A DNA stretch of 64,000 bases, from the NCBI GenBank assembly GCA_964611435.1, contig CAZSXT010000011.1:1-64000 (forward strand), read 5' to 3'. The number at the start of each line of letters is the position of its first letter. Position 1 is the stretch's first letter. Shown here in pieces: positions 44,452 to 53,037 of this stretch. The notes under the pieces are model-generated. The model searched no databases. It was not told the origin of the DNA and was given only the letters and a program-made list of their open reading frames with translations. Made by a program: the position numbers and the translations under genes. Origin of the DNA: JAYPHU01 sp964611435. Its GTDB lineage: Bacteria > Pseudomonadota > Alphaproteobacteria > Rhodospirillales > UBA2165.

Positions 44452-45039
44452 TTAGCCGGCGAAGTCCCGCGCCAATTCTTCCTTTAACTCATCGGACAGA
44501 ATGGCCATATGGCCGTAATTGGAATGGTTGATGCCAACCATGACCCGGGTGTCCGGCGACGTAAACGCCGCGATCTGCGACGGTGTCAGCTTGAAATGCA
44601 CAAACTGCACCGATGACGCCTTGCCAGCGGCGCTGGTCCGGTCCACATCCTGCTCCGCCTCGGCGGCAATCGTCTCGTCGCCGATATCCATGGTGATGGT
44701 TTCTTCGACGCCGCCGAGACCACCAAGAATACGGGCGCGCAAGTCGGCATCCGGGATTTCAAACATCACGGTCGCGACCAGTTCGTCGCCTTTGGGCACC
44801 AGCGGGCTATAGGCCTCCAGCTCGTCGGCCAATTGTTCTTCGCCGCCCTTTTCAATCCTGAGCATTTCTTGGATCTGATACCACATGGTATCGAAACATT
44901 CGAAATAGAAGGTGGCGTGGGGGCCCACTTGGAGACGACGCTTGCGCTTGGTTTCCAGGATCGCCGGGCGGCGCTCGTCCCGAACAGCGTTGTATGCGTC
45001 CATATCCAAAATATCGTCTCGGGTCAGTTCGGTCTTCAT
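44452..45039 (-). CDS. DUF3501 family protein
   Basis: 195 residues from the ATG at 45039, 14 bases after the stop of the Fe-S gene. It begins L-T-R-D-D-I-L-D-M-D-A-Y, the DUF3501 start, with R-R-L-Q-V-G-P-H-A-T-F-Y-F-E after it. No function has been assigned to the family. It belongs with the rubrerythrin and Fe-S genes upstream in a set I know from many Proteobacteria, so a part in peroxide defence is likely by association. Confidence 0.88.
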   Translation of the reverse strand: MKTELTRDDILDMDAYNAVRDERRPAILETKRKRRLQVGPHATFYFECFDTMWYQIQEMLRIEKGGEEQLADELEAYSPLVPKGDELVATVMFEIPDADLRARILGGLGGVEETITMDIGDETIAAEAEQDVDRTSAAGKASSVQFVHFKLTPSQIAAFTSPDTRVMVGINHSNYGHMAILSDELKEELARDFAG

Positions 45040-45052
45040 CTCGGTCTCGTCG

Positions 45053-46399
45053 TTAGCTTTCGTTATTCTCATAGGCGCGGGCGATCACCTGGATCGGGTG
45101 TTTCACAGCAGCCACATCCGGTGCTTTGCCATCCGCCAGTTTTTCCATGCCCTGCACAATGTGATCCCGCGCCAAGGGGCATTCGGAAACGACGGCGCCA
45201 TGGCCGGCCTCGCCGGCCTGGCGTGCAACGGGCCGGCCCACCTTGATGGCGGTGTCGAAATTTTCCTTCAGCACACCCCAGGAACCGCCATGACCGGAAC
45301 AGCGTTCGATCACTTTGACGTCGGTATCGGGCAGTTCGCGCAGCATGTCGGCGGCCTTGGGACCCATGTTCTGGGCGCGGGCATGGCAGGCCAGATGGAC
45401 CGTAACCCCGCCTTCTACTGTCTTGAGACCGGGGGCGAGGCCTTCCTTTTTAGCAATGTCGACCACATACTCGCTGATATCGAAGGTCGCCTCGGCCAGC
45501 CGCTTTACATGCGCATCATCAGGCAGGATCAACGGCCATTCGAATTTCATCATCAGCGCACAGGACGGCACCAGGGCGACAATGTCATAGCCCTTGTCGA
45601 CCCAGGGCAGCAATTCCTTGGCGACGGCTTTGGCCTTGTCGGCGACGGCGGCGATATCGCCCTGTTCCAGTTGGGGCATGCCGCAGCATTCGGGATAGAC
45701 GGTTTCCGTCTCGACACCGTTGCGGGCCAAAACAGCCAGCGCATCCTCGCCGATGTCGGGGCTGTAATAATTGACAAAGCAGGTGGCATAGAGAACCGCC
45801 TTGCGGTCTTTGGCCGGGGCGTCTTCGGTGCGGGCCGGCTTGTTGGCCGCGCGTTTCATGAACGTGTTGCCATGGAACTTCGGCAGATCGGCTTCGCGAT
45901 GAACACCCATGGCGGCTTCCATCACCGGGCGGGTCAGGCCATTGCGCCGGTCCGATCCCCAGTTGGCCAACGGCGCGATGGACCCGGCAAGCTTGCCATT
46001 GCGATCCGTTTGGGTGAGCTGGCGATGCGCGAATTTCACCTTGCCCTGTTTGAACTCCATCGCGCGATATCGCAGCATCAGATGCGGAAAATCCAGATCA
46101 AATTCATGGGGCGGCACATATGGGCACTTGGTCATAAAGCACATGTCGCAAAGCGTGCACGCATCGACCACCGGCTTGAACAGCTTGGAATCCACCGAAT
46201 CCAGTTCGCCGGTTTCCGATTCGTCGATAAAGTCGAACAGTTTCGGAAATGAGTCGCACAAGTTGAAACAGCGCCGGCAACCATGGCAAATATCAAAGAC
46301 CCGCCGGAGTTCCGCGTCAATTTTCTCCGGATCAGTAAAATCCGGGTCCTGCCATTTCAACGGATGACGGATGGGCGCATCTAAACTGCCTTCGCGCAT
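45053..46399 (-). CDS. (Fe-S)-binding protein with two CCG domains (GlpC/HdrB-like)
   Basis: 448 residues from ATG 46399 (AGAGG upstream). Two 4Fe-4S motifs, C-H-G-C-R-R-C-F-N-L-C and C-T-L-C-D-M-C-F-M-T-K-C-P, lie in the first quarter. Two CCG domains follow (Y-P-E-C-C-G-M-P and R-C-S-G-H-G-G), which bind non-cubane clusters in heterodisulfide reductase-type proteins. It may carry electrons to the rubrerythrin encoded upstream, which lacks a rubredoxin domain. Not a true GlpC: no glpAB genes are present. A terminator-like hairpin precedes it. Confidence 0.87.
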   Translation of the reverse strand: MREGSLDAPIRHPLKWQDPDFTDPEKIDAELRRVFDICHGCRRCFNLCDSFPKLFDFIDESETGELDSVDSKLFKPVVDACTLCDMCFMTKCPYVPPHEFDLDFPHLMLRYRAMEFKQGKVKFAHRQLTQTDRNGKLAGSIAPLANWGSDRRNGLTRPVMEAAMGVHREADLPKFHGNTFMKRAANKPARTEDAPAKDRKAVLYATCFVNYYSPDIGEDALAVLARNGVETETVYPECCGMPQLEQGDIAAVADKAKAVAKELLPWVDKGYDIVALVPSCALMMKFEWPLILPDDAHVKRLAEATFDISEYVVDIAKKEGLAPGLKTVEGGVTVHLACHARAQNMGPKAADMLRELPDTDVKVIERCSGHGGSWGVLKENFDTAIKVGRPVARQAGEAGHGAVVSECPLARDHIVQGMEKLADGKAPDVAAVKHPIQVIARAYENNES

Positions 46400-46418
46400 G
46401 GGAGCCTCTTGAATTCTA

Positions 46419-46462
46419 GGAAAAATCAAAATCGGGGGACCCGGCAACCGGACCCCCCGATT
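46419..46462 (-). terminator. Terminator or attenuator between the rubrerythrin and Fe-S genes
   Basis: On the minus strand AATCGGGGGG and CCCCCGATT pair around an inner CCGG stem, followed by TTGATTTTT. It lies 21 bases after the rubrerythrin stop and 20 bases before the Fe-S gene start, so the downstream genes must be read through it or have weaker expression. Confidence 0.8.
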
Positions 46463-46482
46463 AATTCAATCGACGATCCGGC

Positions 46483-46905
46483 TTAGCCGTCGAGGTTGTC
46501 GAGCGCTTTCTGGAAGCGTCCGGCGTGAGACTTTTCGGCCTTGGCCAGGGTCTCGAACCAGTCGGCAATTTCGTCGAACCCTTCATCACGGGCGGTCTTC
46601 GCCATGCCCGGATACATGTCGGTGTACTCGTGGGTTTCACCGGCAACGGCAGCCTTCAAGTTGTCAGAGGTGGTGCCGATCGGCTCCCCGGTGGCGGGAT
46701 CGCCGGTTTCCTCGAGATATTCCAGGTGGCCGTGGGCGTGGCCGGTTTCACCTTCCGCGGTGGAGCGGAAAACGGTGGAAACATCGTTGTAGCCTTCCAC
46801 GTCCGCCTTTTGGGCGAAATACAGATAACGGCGGTTCGCCTGGGATTCACCGGCAAAAGCCTCTTTAAGATTTTCTTCGGTTTGCGTTCCTTTGAGTGCG
46901 GGCAT
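46483..46905 (-). CDS. Rubrerythrin without rubredoxin domain (erythrin)
   Basis: 140 residues. A four-helix ferritin-like domain with diiron ligands in A-F-A-G-E-S-Q-A-N-R-R-Y and E-x6-H (E-G-E-T-G-H-A-H) in the first half and E-T-H-E-Y / E-K-S-H in the second. There is no C-terminal Cys-x2-Cys rubredoxin module, so it needs another electron donor; the Fe-S protein downstream is a candidate. It likely reduces hydrogen peroxide. An Irr-box-like sequence lies about 120 bases upstream. Confidence 0.93.
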   Translation of the reverse strand: MPALKGTQTEENLKEAFAGESQANRRYLYFAQKADVEGYNDVSTVFRSTAEGETGHAHGHLEYLEETGDPATGEPIGTTSDNLKAAVAGETHEYTDMYPGMAKTARDEGFDEIADWFETLAKAEKSHAGRFQKALDNLDG

Positions 46906-47022
46906 TGACCCCTCCCCTTTCGATCGAAAGCGTTAACAGAAATCGGTCGTCATCAGCCGCCCTTACGGACCGCCGAAAACCAAGCCCAATATGGTCAGGG
47001 GCGCAGCAAGAGTCAACGGTTA

Positions 47023-47039
47023 TTTTAACCATTCTAAAA
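47023..47039. promoter_or_regulatory. Possible Irr binding site (ICE-like)
   Basis: TTTTAACCATTCTAAAA resembles the iron control element recognised by Irr (TTTAGAA-N3-TTCTAAA as I recall it): the right half TTCTAAA is perfect, the left half is degenerate. It lies upstream of the rubrerythrin gene and about 30 bases downstream of the irr stop. Confidence 0.4.
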
Positions 47040-47067
47040 AACAATATAAATTATTGATTTATAAGTA

Positions 47068-47478
47068 TTAAACTGAGCGAACTCGAACAACGACATCGAC
47101 GCTGCTGATTTGCTTGCCATCGGGCGGCGTCGGCAATTGTTCAAAAGAGATTTGATCGCCGGATATATCAGAAAGAACCTTGGAATCTTCGTTATAGAAG
47201 TGATGGTGGGTTTCGATATTTGTATCGAAATAGGACCGGCCAGCGTCGATGACAATTTCTTTCAACAATCCGGCGCCGGTGAACTGATGCAGGGTGTTGT
47301 AGACCGTGGCCAGGGAGACCTTGACGTTGGCATCCTGCGCCTCGGAGTGCAGCATTTCAGCAGTCACATGCCGATGCGGGCCATCGAACAGGAGTTTGGC
47401 GAGCGCCATCCGCTGGCGGGTCGGCCGCAAATCGACGGAACGTAGTTTATCGACAATATGGGTAAAAGGACGATCCAT
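47068..47478 (-). CDS. irr: Iron-response regulator Irr (Fur family)
   Basis: 136 residues from ATG 47478; an upstream in-frame start adds ten residues. The winged-helix region has L-R-P-T-R-Q-R-M-A-L-A and A-T-V-Y-N-T-L-H-Q-F, and the His-rich E-T-H-H-H-F-Y metal/heme site is present. The N-terminal heme regulatory Cys motif of Bradyrhizobium Irr is missing, as in many other Alphaproteobacteria. Irr represses or activates iron and peroxide genes according to heme status. It lies immediately downstream of the fab genes, as in rhizobia, and upstream of the rubrerythrin. Confidence 0.9.
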   Translation of the reverse strand: MDRPFTHIVDKLRSVDLRPTRQRMALAKLLFDGPHRHVTAEMLHSEAQDANVKVSLATVYNTLHQFTGAGLLKEIVIDAGRSYFDTNIETHHHFYNEDSKVLSDISGDQISFEQLPTPPDGKQISSVDVVVRVRSV

Positions 47479-47569
47479 GAAAATCACTACCGAATGAGAA
47501 ATAACCACAATCGTTCGAAGGTTTTAGCGGATAGATTAGGCCCGGTCCAGAGTAATATCAGCCTGCGAT

Positions 47570-48382
47570 TTACCCGCCGGCGCCGTCGTCACCGCCCAGA
47601 TAAGGCAGGCCGACAATGTTGTAGCCGCTGTCCACATGATGGACTTCGCCGGTCACCCCACCCGCCAAATCGCTCAACAGATAGAGCGCCGAATGCCCCA
47701 CTTGCTCGAGGGAAACGGCCCGGCGAAGCGGCGCGTTTGCGGCCGTCCAGTTAAAGATTTTTCGGGCGCTGCCGATGGCGCTGCCCGCGAGCGTCCTCAT
47801 CGGACCGGCTGAAAGCGCGTTCACCCGGATATTGTCCGGACCCAAATCAGCCGCCAGATAGCGCACGCTGGCTTCGAGCGCCGCCTTGGCGACGCCCATG
47901 ACATTGTAGTTTGGCATTACCCGCTCCGCGCCGTAGTACGTCAGCGTGATCAGGCTTCCGCCATTTGTCATCAGCGGCCGGGCGAGGCGCGCCGTCTCGG
48001 TAAACGAATAACAGGAAATGGACATGGTGCGGGCGAAGTTGTCGGCGCTGGTGTCCACATAGCGGCCGGTTAGTTCATCCTTGTCCGAGTAGGCCAGGGA
48101 GTGGATGACAAAATCCAGCGAGCCCCATTTGTCTTTCACGGCGTCGAAGACGGCCGCCAGACTGCCCGGCTGATCCACATCGCAGGGGAGAACCAGATCG
48201 GATCCAATCCCTTCCGCCAGGGGGACAACCCGCTTGGCGAATGCGTCGTTCTGATAGGTAAACGCCATGTCCGCGCCATGGGTGTTCAAGGTCTCGGCGA
48301 TGCCCCAAGCGATGGAGCGCTCGTTAGCGACCCCAAGGACAAGTCCTTTCTTGCCGGCCATCAATGCGGGCTGATCGCTCAT
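47570..48382 (-). CDS. fabI: Enoyl-ACP reductase FabI
   Basis: 270 residues. Divergent SDR-type reductase: G-V-A-N-E-R-S-I-A-W-G-I-A near residue 17 for NADH binding, and the Tyr-x6-Lys catalytic pair in Y-N-V-M-G-V-A-K. It performs the last reduction of each fatty-acid elongation cycle and is the triclosan target. The third gene of fabA-fabB-fabI, 58 bases after fabB. Confidence 0.96.
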   Translation of the reverse strand: MSDQPALMAGKKGLVLGVANERSIAWGIAETLNTHGADMAFTYQNDAFAKRVVPLAEGIGSDLVLPCDVDQPGSLAAVFDAVKDKWGSLDFVIHSLAYSDKDELTGRYVDTSADNFARTMSISCYSFTETARLARPLMTNGGSLITLTYYGAERVMPNYNVMGVAKAALEASVRYLAADLGPDNIRVNALSAGPMRTLAGSAIGSARKIFNWTAANAPLRRAVSLEQVGHSALYLLSDLAGGVTGEVHHVDSGYNIVGLPYLGGDDGAGG

Positions 48383-48440
48383 GGGCGGGGGGTTTCCTGG
48401 CTGAGGGAAATCATGGTGATCCGGTAAAGCCCGGAGACGC

Positions 48441-49664
48441 TTACGCGTCGACCCGGGTGAAGATCAGGCTGGCGTTGGTGCCGCCGAAACCGAAACTGTT
48501 GGACAGCACGCAGTTGATCTCCGCATCGTCCATACGCTCCCGGACCACGGGCATATCGTCCGCTTCGGGTTCCAGCTCTTCGATATTGATGGACTCGCAG
48601 ATAAAGTTGTTGTCCATCATGAGCAGAGAGTAGATGGATTCCTGCACGCCCGCTGCACCCAAGGAGTGGCCGGTCATCGACTTGGTCGAATTGAAATGAG
48701 GGATGCGGTTGCGGTCGTCGAAGGCTTCACGAATGGCTTTCAACTCCTGCACGTCGCCAACAGGGGTGCTGGTGCCATGGGTGTTGATATAATCAACCGG
48801 TTGATCGACCGTGGACATGGCCATCTTCATGCAACGAACCGCGCCTTCACCGGACGGCTGAACCATGTCATAACCGTCGGAGGTCGCGCCGTAGCCGGCC
48901 ACTTCCCCGTAAATCTTGGCGCCGCGGGCCTTGGCGTGCTCATATTCCTCAACCACAACGACACCGCCGCCACCGGCAATCACGAACCCGTCGCGGTTGG
49001 CGTCAAAAGCGCGTGAGGCTTTTTCCGGGGTGTCGTTATACTTGGAGGAAAGCGCCGGCATGGCGTCAAACATCACCGACATGCACCAGTCCAGTTCCTC
49101 GCCGCCGCCGGCGAAAACGATGTCCTGCTTGCCCCATTGGACAAGCTCGGCCGCGTTGCCGATGCAGTGGGCGCTGGTGGAACAGGCCGAACTGATCGAA
49201 TAGTTGACGCCGTGAATTTTAAACGGCGTTGCCAATGTCGCCGAATTGGTGCTCGACATGGTTCGGGGCACCATGAACGGACCGACTTTTTTCGGGCCCC
49301 GCTCCCGCGCGGCGTCCGCCGCCTGGATCAGATTGCGGGTGGACGGACCACCCGAGCCCATGATCAGGCCGGTGCGTTCATGTGAAATTTCATTTTCCGT
49401 CAGGCCGGAATCGGCGATGGCCTGCTCCATGGCGATGTAATTATAGGCCGCCCCGTCGCCCATGAACCGGCGCAATTTGCGGTCCAGGGCGCCTTCGATG
49501 TCCAGTTTCGGCTTGCCGTAAACATGGCTGCGGAACCCTTTTTCCTCGTATTCGTCGGCATGAGAAATACCCGATTTGCCCTGCTTGAGGGATTCGAGAA
49601 CTTCTTCTTTATTGTCGCCGATGCTGGAGACAATGCCGATACCGGTAATGACAGCTCTTCTCAC
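48441..49664 (-). CDS. fabB: 3-oxoacyl-ACP synthase I (FabB)
   Basis: 407 residues. The condensing-enzyme triad is intact: Cys in S-S-A-C-S-T-S-A-H near 161, His in N-T-H-G-T-S-T-P near 297 and His in M-T-G-H-S-L-G-A near 332. With FabA next door this is the KAS I of the unsaturated fatty-acid pathway. Seven bases separate it from fabA; the two are surely co-transcribed. Confidence 0.97.
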   Translation of the reverse strand: MRRAVITGIGIVSSIGDNKEEVLESLKQGKSGISHADEYEEKGFRSHVYGKPKLDIEGALDRKLRRFMGDGAAYNYIAMEQAIADSGLTENEISHERTGLIMGSGGPSTRNLIQAADAARERGPKKVGPFMVPRTMSSTNSATLATPFKIHGVNYSISSACSTSAHCIGNAAELVQWGKQDIVFAGGGEELDWCMSVMFDAMPALSSKYNDTPEKASRAFDANRDGFVIAGGGGVVVVEEYEHAKARGAKIYGEVAGYGATSDGYDMVQPSGEGAVRCMKMAMSTVDQPVDYINTHGTSTPVGDVQELKAIREAFDDRNRIPHFNSTKSMTGHSLGAAGVQESIYSLLMMDNNFICESINIEELEPEADDMPVVRERMDDAEINCVLSNSFGFGGTNASLIFTRVDA

Positions 49665-49671
49665 GGTTGCG

Positions 49672-50229
49672 TCACTCCTCTTCCGCGTCAGGCACGAAAG
49701 TGCCGACTTTCATGTTCTGAATTTCGTAGACCACTTCCCCGTCCACGGCCATAGACCCGTCGGCAATGGCGAGCGCCAGCTTGCGATTGATCAGGCGGCG
49801 AATATCCACCTTGTAGCTGACCAGTTTGGCGTCCGGCGTTACCTGACCGGTGAACTTAACTTCGCCGACGCCCAAGGCGCGGCCGCGGCCCGGCGCGCCG
49901 GTCCAGCCGATGTAAAACCCAACCAGCTGCCACAGCGCATCCAAACCCAAACAGCCGGGCATGACCGGATCATTTAAAAAATGGCATTGGAAAAACCAAA
50001 GCTCCGGCGTGATGTCCAGTTCGGCCTCGACGACACCTTTGCCGTAAGACCCACCGTCCGCCGTGATGTTGGTGATTCGGTCGAACATCAGCATGGGTGG
50101 GGCCGGCAATTGGGCGTTACCAGGACCGAAGAGTTTGCCGTTCGCACACTCGATCAGGTCCTCGTAGCCAAAACTATTGCGGCTGGAGAAATCGTTTTCG
50201 ACAGAACTTGCGGCGTCTGATGGGCTCAT
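49672..50229 (-). CDS. fabA: 3-hydroxydecanoyl-ACP dehydratase/isomerase (FabA)
   Basis: 185 residues, hot-dog fold. The active-site His and Asp are in C-H-F-L-N-D-P-V-M-P-G-C-L-G-L-D-A, the FabA signature. It dehydrates 3-hydroxyacyl-ACP and isomerises trans-2 to cis-3-decenoyl-ACP, starting unsaturated fatty-acid synthesis. First gene of fabA-fabB-fabI. Confidence 0.97.
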   Translation of the reverse strand: MSPSDAASSVENDFSSRNSFGYEDLIECANGKLFGPGNAQLPAPPMLMFDRITNITADGGSYGKGVVEAELDITPELWFFQCHFLNDPVMPGCLGLDALWQLVGFYIGWTGAPGRGRALGVGEVKFTGQVTPDAKLVSYKVDIRRLINRKLALAIADGSMAVDGEVVYEIQNMKVGTFVPDAEEE

Positions 50230-50389
50230 GTCACTTGGATCTCGACGCTATAAAACAAAAACAAGCCGGGTAGCTGATCGTTGCCAAGCGCCCGGCCCCT
50301 TACAATATTAATATATGTACCCAATTCGGACTTGGCGACTCGCCGGGAGAAGTTTTCTTAACGCCCCCGGCGAGCAAGCCAAATTCGAA

Positions 50390-52522
50390 CTAGCCGTCTT
50401 TCTTCTTGGAGACTTGGTCGGTGATATCCTCACCAGTCTCCTGATCAACAACCTTCATCGAGAGCTTCACCTTGCCCCGGTCATCGATGCCGATCAGCTT
50501 GACCTTCACTTCGTCGCCGACATTGACCACATCCGTGGTTTTCTCGACCCGTTCCGGCTTCATTTCGCTGATATGCACCAGACCGTCACGGGAACCCAGG
50601 AAGTTCACGAAGGCGCCGAAATCGACCGTCTTCACCACTTTACCGGTGTAGATGATGCCGATCTCGGGCTCGGCGGTGATGTTTTTGATCTCGTTGACCG
50701 CGGCCTCGGACGCGGCTTCGTCAACCGCGGCCACTTTAACCGTTCCATCGTCATCGATATCGATCTTCGCGCCGGTGGTCTCGCAAATCTCGCGGATCAC
50801 CTTACCGCCCGGTCCGATCACATCCCGGATTTTGTCCTTCGGAATGGTGATCACCGTGATGCGCGGCGCGTTCTGGCTGACATCTGTCCGGGCGCTGTCG
50901 ATGGCGTTAGCCATTTCGCCCAGGATGTGCAGCCGGCCGTCCCGGGCCTGTTCCAGCGCCGTTTTCATGATGTCCTCGGTGATGGACGTGATCTTGATGT
51001 CCATCTGCAGGGACGTCACACCTTCGGACGTGCCGGCAACCTTGAAGTCCATGTCGCCCAGATGATCCTCGTCGCCGAGAATATCGGACAGCACGGCAAC
51101 GCCGTCATCTTCCTTGATCAGGCCCATGGCGATACCCGCCACCGGGCGCGGCAAGGGCACACCAGCGTCCATCAGGGACAGCGACGTGCCACAGACTGTC
51201 GCCATGGAGGATGAGCCGTTGGACTCGGTAATTTCGGAAACCACCCGGATCGTATACGGGAAGTCTTCCTTCGACGGCAGCAGCGCACGCAGCGCACGCC
51301 AGGCCAGCTTACCGTGGCCGATTTCCCGGCGGCCGGGACCGCCCATGCGACCCGCTTCACCGACCGAATAGGGCGGGAAGTTATAGTGCAGCATGAAGTG
51401 TTCCCGGTAATCTCCATCCAGACCATCGATGATCTGTTCGTCCTGACCGGTGCCCAGAGTGGCGACCACCAGGGCCTGGGTCTCACCGCGGGTGAACAGC
51501 GCGCTGCCGTGGGCCCGGGGCAGAATGCCCACTTCGGAGACGATCGGGCGGACGGTCTTCGTATCACGTCCATCGATCCGCATGCCGGTGCTCAGGATAT
51601 CCCGCCGGACAATGTCCTTTTCCAAGTCCTTGAACGCGCCCGACACCCAGTTGCTTTCGACATCTTCATTGTCGGCAAAAGCTTCGACCACTTTGTCCTT
51701 CACCGCGCCGATTTTTTCCTGACGGGCGGTTTTTTCAGACTCTTTATAGGCCTCACGCAGATCGGCCTCGGCCATTTCGCGCACCTTGGCGGCGACTTCG
51801 GCGACGCCGGCCGGCGCTTCCGGCAGATCCCAAGGCTCTTTCGCGCAAGCCTGGGCCAGCTCGATAATGCCGTTGATCACTGCTTGGTAAGCATTATGAC
51901 CGAACATAACCGCACCGAGCATCACCTCTTCGGAAAGCTCGCTGGCTTCCGATTCCACCATCAGCACCCCTTCGCGGGTGCCGGCCAGGACCAGATTAAG
52001 CTCCGACTCGGGAACATCCTCGACTTTCGGGTTCAGCACATATTCGCCGTCCTTGTACCCAACCCGGGCCGCACCGATCGGGCCCAGGAACGGAATGCCG
52101 GAAATGGTGAGAGCCGCAGAGGCGCCGATCATGGCCACGACATCCGGGTCGTTTTCCAGATCGTGGGCCAGAACCGTGCAGATCACCTGGGTTTCGTTTT
52201 TATAGCCGTCGGCAAACAGGGGCCGGATCGGCCGGTCAATCAGACGGGAGGTCAGGGTTTCCTTTTCGGTGGGACGCCCTTCCCGCTTGAAAAAGCCGCC
52301 CGGAATTTTACCGGCGGCGAAGGTTTTTTCCTGGTAATTGACGGTCAGCGGGAAAAAGTCGATTCCCGGTTTGGGGGAACGCTCACCGACTGCCGTGCAG
52401 AGAACCTTGGTTTCGCCGTAGGTCGCCAGAACGGCGCCGTCGGCCTGACGGGCGATCTTGCCCGTTTCCAAAATCAGCGGACGTCCGCCGAAATCTATTT
52501 CTTTCTTGAACTCGTTAAACAT
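50390..52522 (-). CDS. pnp: Polyribonucleotide nucleotidyltransferase
   Basis: 710 residues. Two RNase PH domains joined by a helical linker, then KH (I-G-P-G-G-K-V-I-R-E-I) and S1 (Y-T-G-K-V-V-K-T-V-D-F-G-A-F) RNA-binding domains. Degrades RNA 3' to 5' with phosphate and is part of the RNA-decay machinery. Follows rpsO, the usual order. A hairpin in its leader (52616-52635) may be a processing site for autoregulation. After the stop a nine-base stem, CTCGCCGGG/CCCGGCGAG (50339-50374), has no U-tract. Confidence 0.98.
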   Translation of the reverse strand: MFNEFKKEIDFGGRPLILETGKIARQADGAVLATYGETKVLCTAVGERSPKPGIDFFPLTVNYQEKTFAAGKIPGGFFKREGRPTEKETLTSRLIDRPIRPLFADGYKNETQVICTVLAHDLENDPDVVAMIGASAALTISGIPFLGPIGAARVGYKDGEYVLNPKVEDVPESELNLVLAGTREGVLMVESEASELSEEVMLGAVMFGHNAYQAVINGIIELAQACAKEPWDLPEAPAGVAEVAAKVREMAEADLREAYKESEKTARQEKIGAVKDKVVEAFADNEDVESNWVSGAFKDLEKDIVRRDILSTGMRIDGRDTKTVRPIVSEVGILPRAHGSALFTRGETQALVVATLGTGQDEQIIDGLDGDYREHFMLHYNFPPYSVGEAGRMGGPGRREIGHGKLAWRALRALLPSKEDFPYTIRVVSEITESNGSSSMATVCGTSLSLMDAGVPLPRPVAGIAMGLIKEDDGVAVLSDILGDEDHLGDMDFKVAGTSEGVTSLQMDIKITSITEDIMKTALEQARDGRLHILGEMANAIDSARTDVSQNAPRITVITIPKDKIRDVIGPGGKVIREICETTGAKIDIDDDGTVKVAAVDEAASEAAVNEIKNITAEPEIGIIYTGKVVKTVDFGAFVNFLGSRDGLVHISEMKPERVEKTTDVVNVGDEVKVKLIGIDDRGKVKLSMKVVDQETGEDITDQVSKKKDG

Positions 52523-52615
52523 ATCTCTCTCTTCCTTCCTACGTACGGAAATATATCTTCACAAACCTACCAGCCGTCAGCGGCGCCAAGCCGCACGCCG
52601 GGCCTAAATCAAACA

Positions 52616-52635
52616 GGCGCGCCAACAGGCGCGCC
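52616..52635 (-). promoter_or_regulatory. pnp leader hairpin built from two GGCGCGCC copies
   Basis: Two identical palindromic octamers GGCGCGCC, separated by four bases, form a strong stem about 100 bases upstream of the pnp start. In E. coli the pnp leader carries an RNase III-cleaved stem used for autoregulation; this hairpin is in the corresponding place, but the parallel is only positional. Confidence 0.45.
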
Positions 52636-52701
52636 GCCGAAATCGGACCAACGCTTTACGGGAATAAAAATATCTCTATCCATGACAAACCGGCAGACAC
52701 T

Positions 52702-52738
52702 AAAAAGGGCGCATCGTCATAAAAAGGGGTGCGCGCCC
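52702..52738 (-). terminator. Terminator between rpsO and pnp
   Basis: On the minus strand GGGCGCGCA pairs with TGCGCCC across a loop, followed by TTTTTAG. It lies 15 bases after the rpsO stop. Partial read-through to pnp is typical of this locus. Confidence 0.7.
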
Positions 52739-52752
52739 AATTGGTCTTGCCC

Positions 52753-53022
52753 CTAGCGGCGTAATCCCAGCCGCTTGATCAAACTTTCATAACGTTCAGC
52801 TTTTTTGTTGTTCAGGTAGTCCAACAGACGGCGGCGTTGGCCGACCATCATCAGCAGGCCCCGGCGCGAATGGAAATCCTTCTTGTGGATTTTCAAGTGT
52901 TCGGTGAGGTTGGAAATCCGTTCACTCAAAATCGCGACCTGAACTTCGGGGGAACCGGTATCGCCGTCTTTGGTGGCATACTCGGCAATGAGCTCTTGCT
53001 TGCGCTCGGGCGTAATCGACAT
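52753..53022 (-). CDS. rpsO: 30S ribosomal protein S15
   Basis: 89 residues from the ATG at 53022, the universal S15 length; the frame extends two codons further. G-S-P-E-V-Q-V-A-I-L, H-K-K-D-F-H-S-R-R-G-L and L-I-K-R-L-G-L-R-R are S15 signatures. A primary binder of the 16S rRNA central domain. Lies between truB and pnp. Confidence 0.97.
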   Translation of the reverse strand: MSITPERKQELIAEYATKDGDTGSPEVQVAILSERISNLTEHLKIHKKDFHSRRGLLMMVGQRRRLLDYLNNKKAERYESLIKRLGLRR

Positions 53023-53037
53023 CGTCATACTCCGTTT

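Noticed and set aside
51314..52756. 480-codon open frame antisense to pnp
   Set aside because: Shadow of pnp, which is complete and unambiguous on the minus strand.
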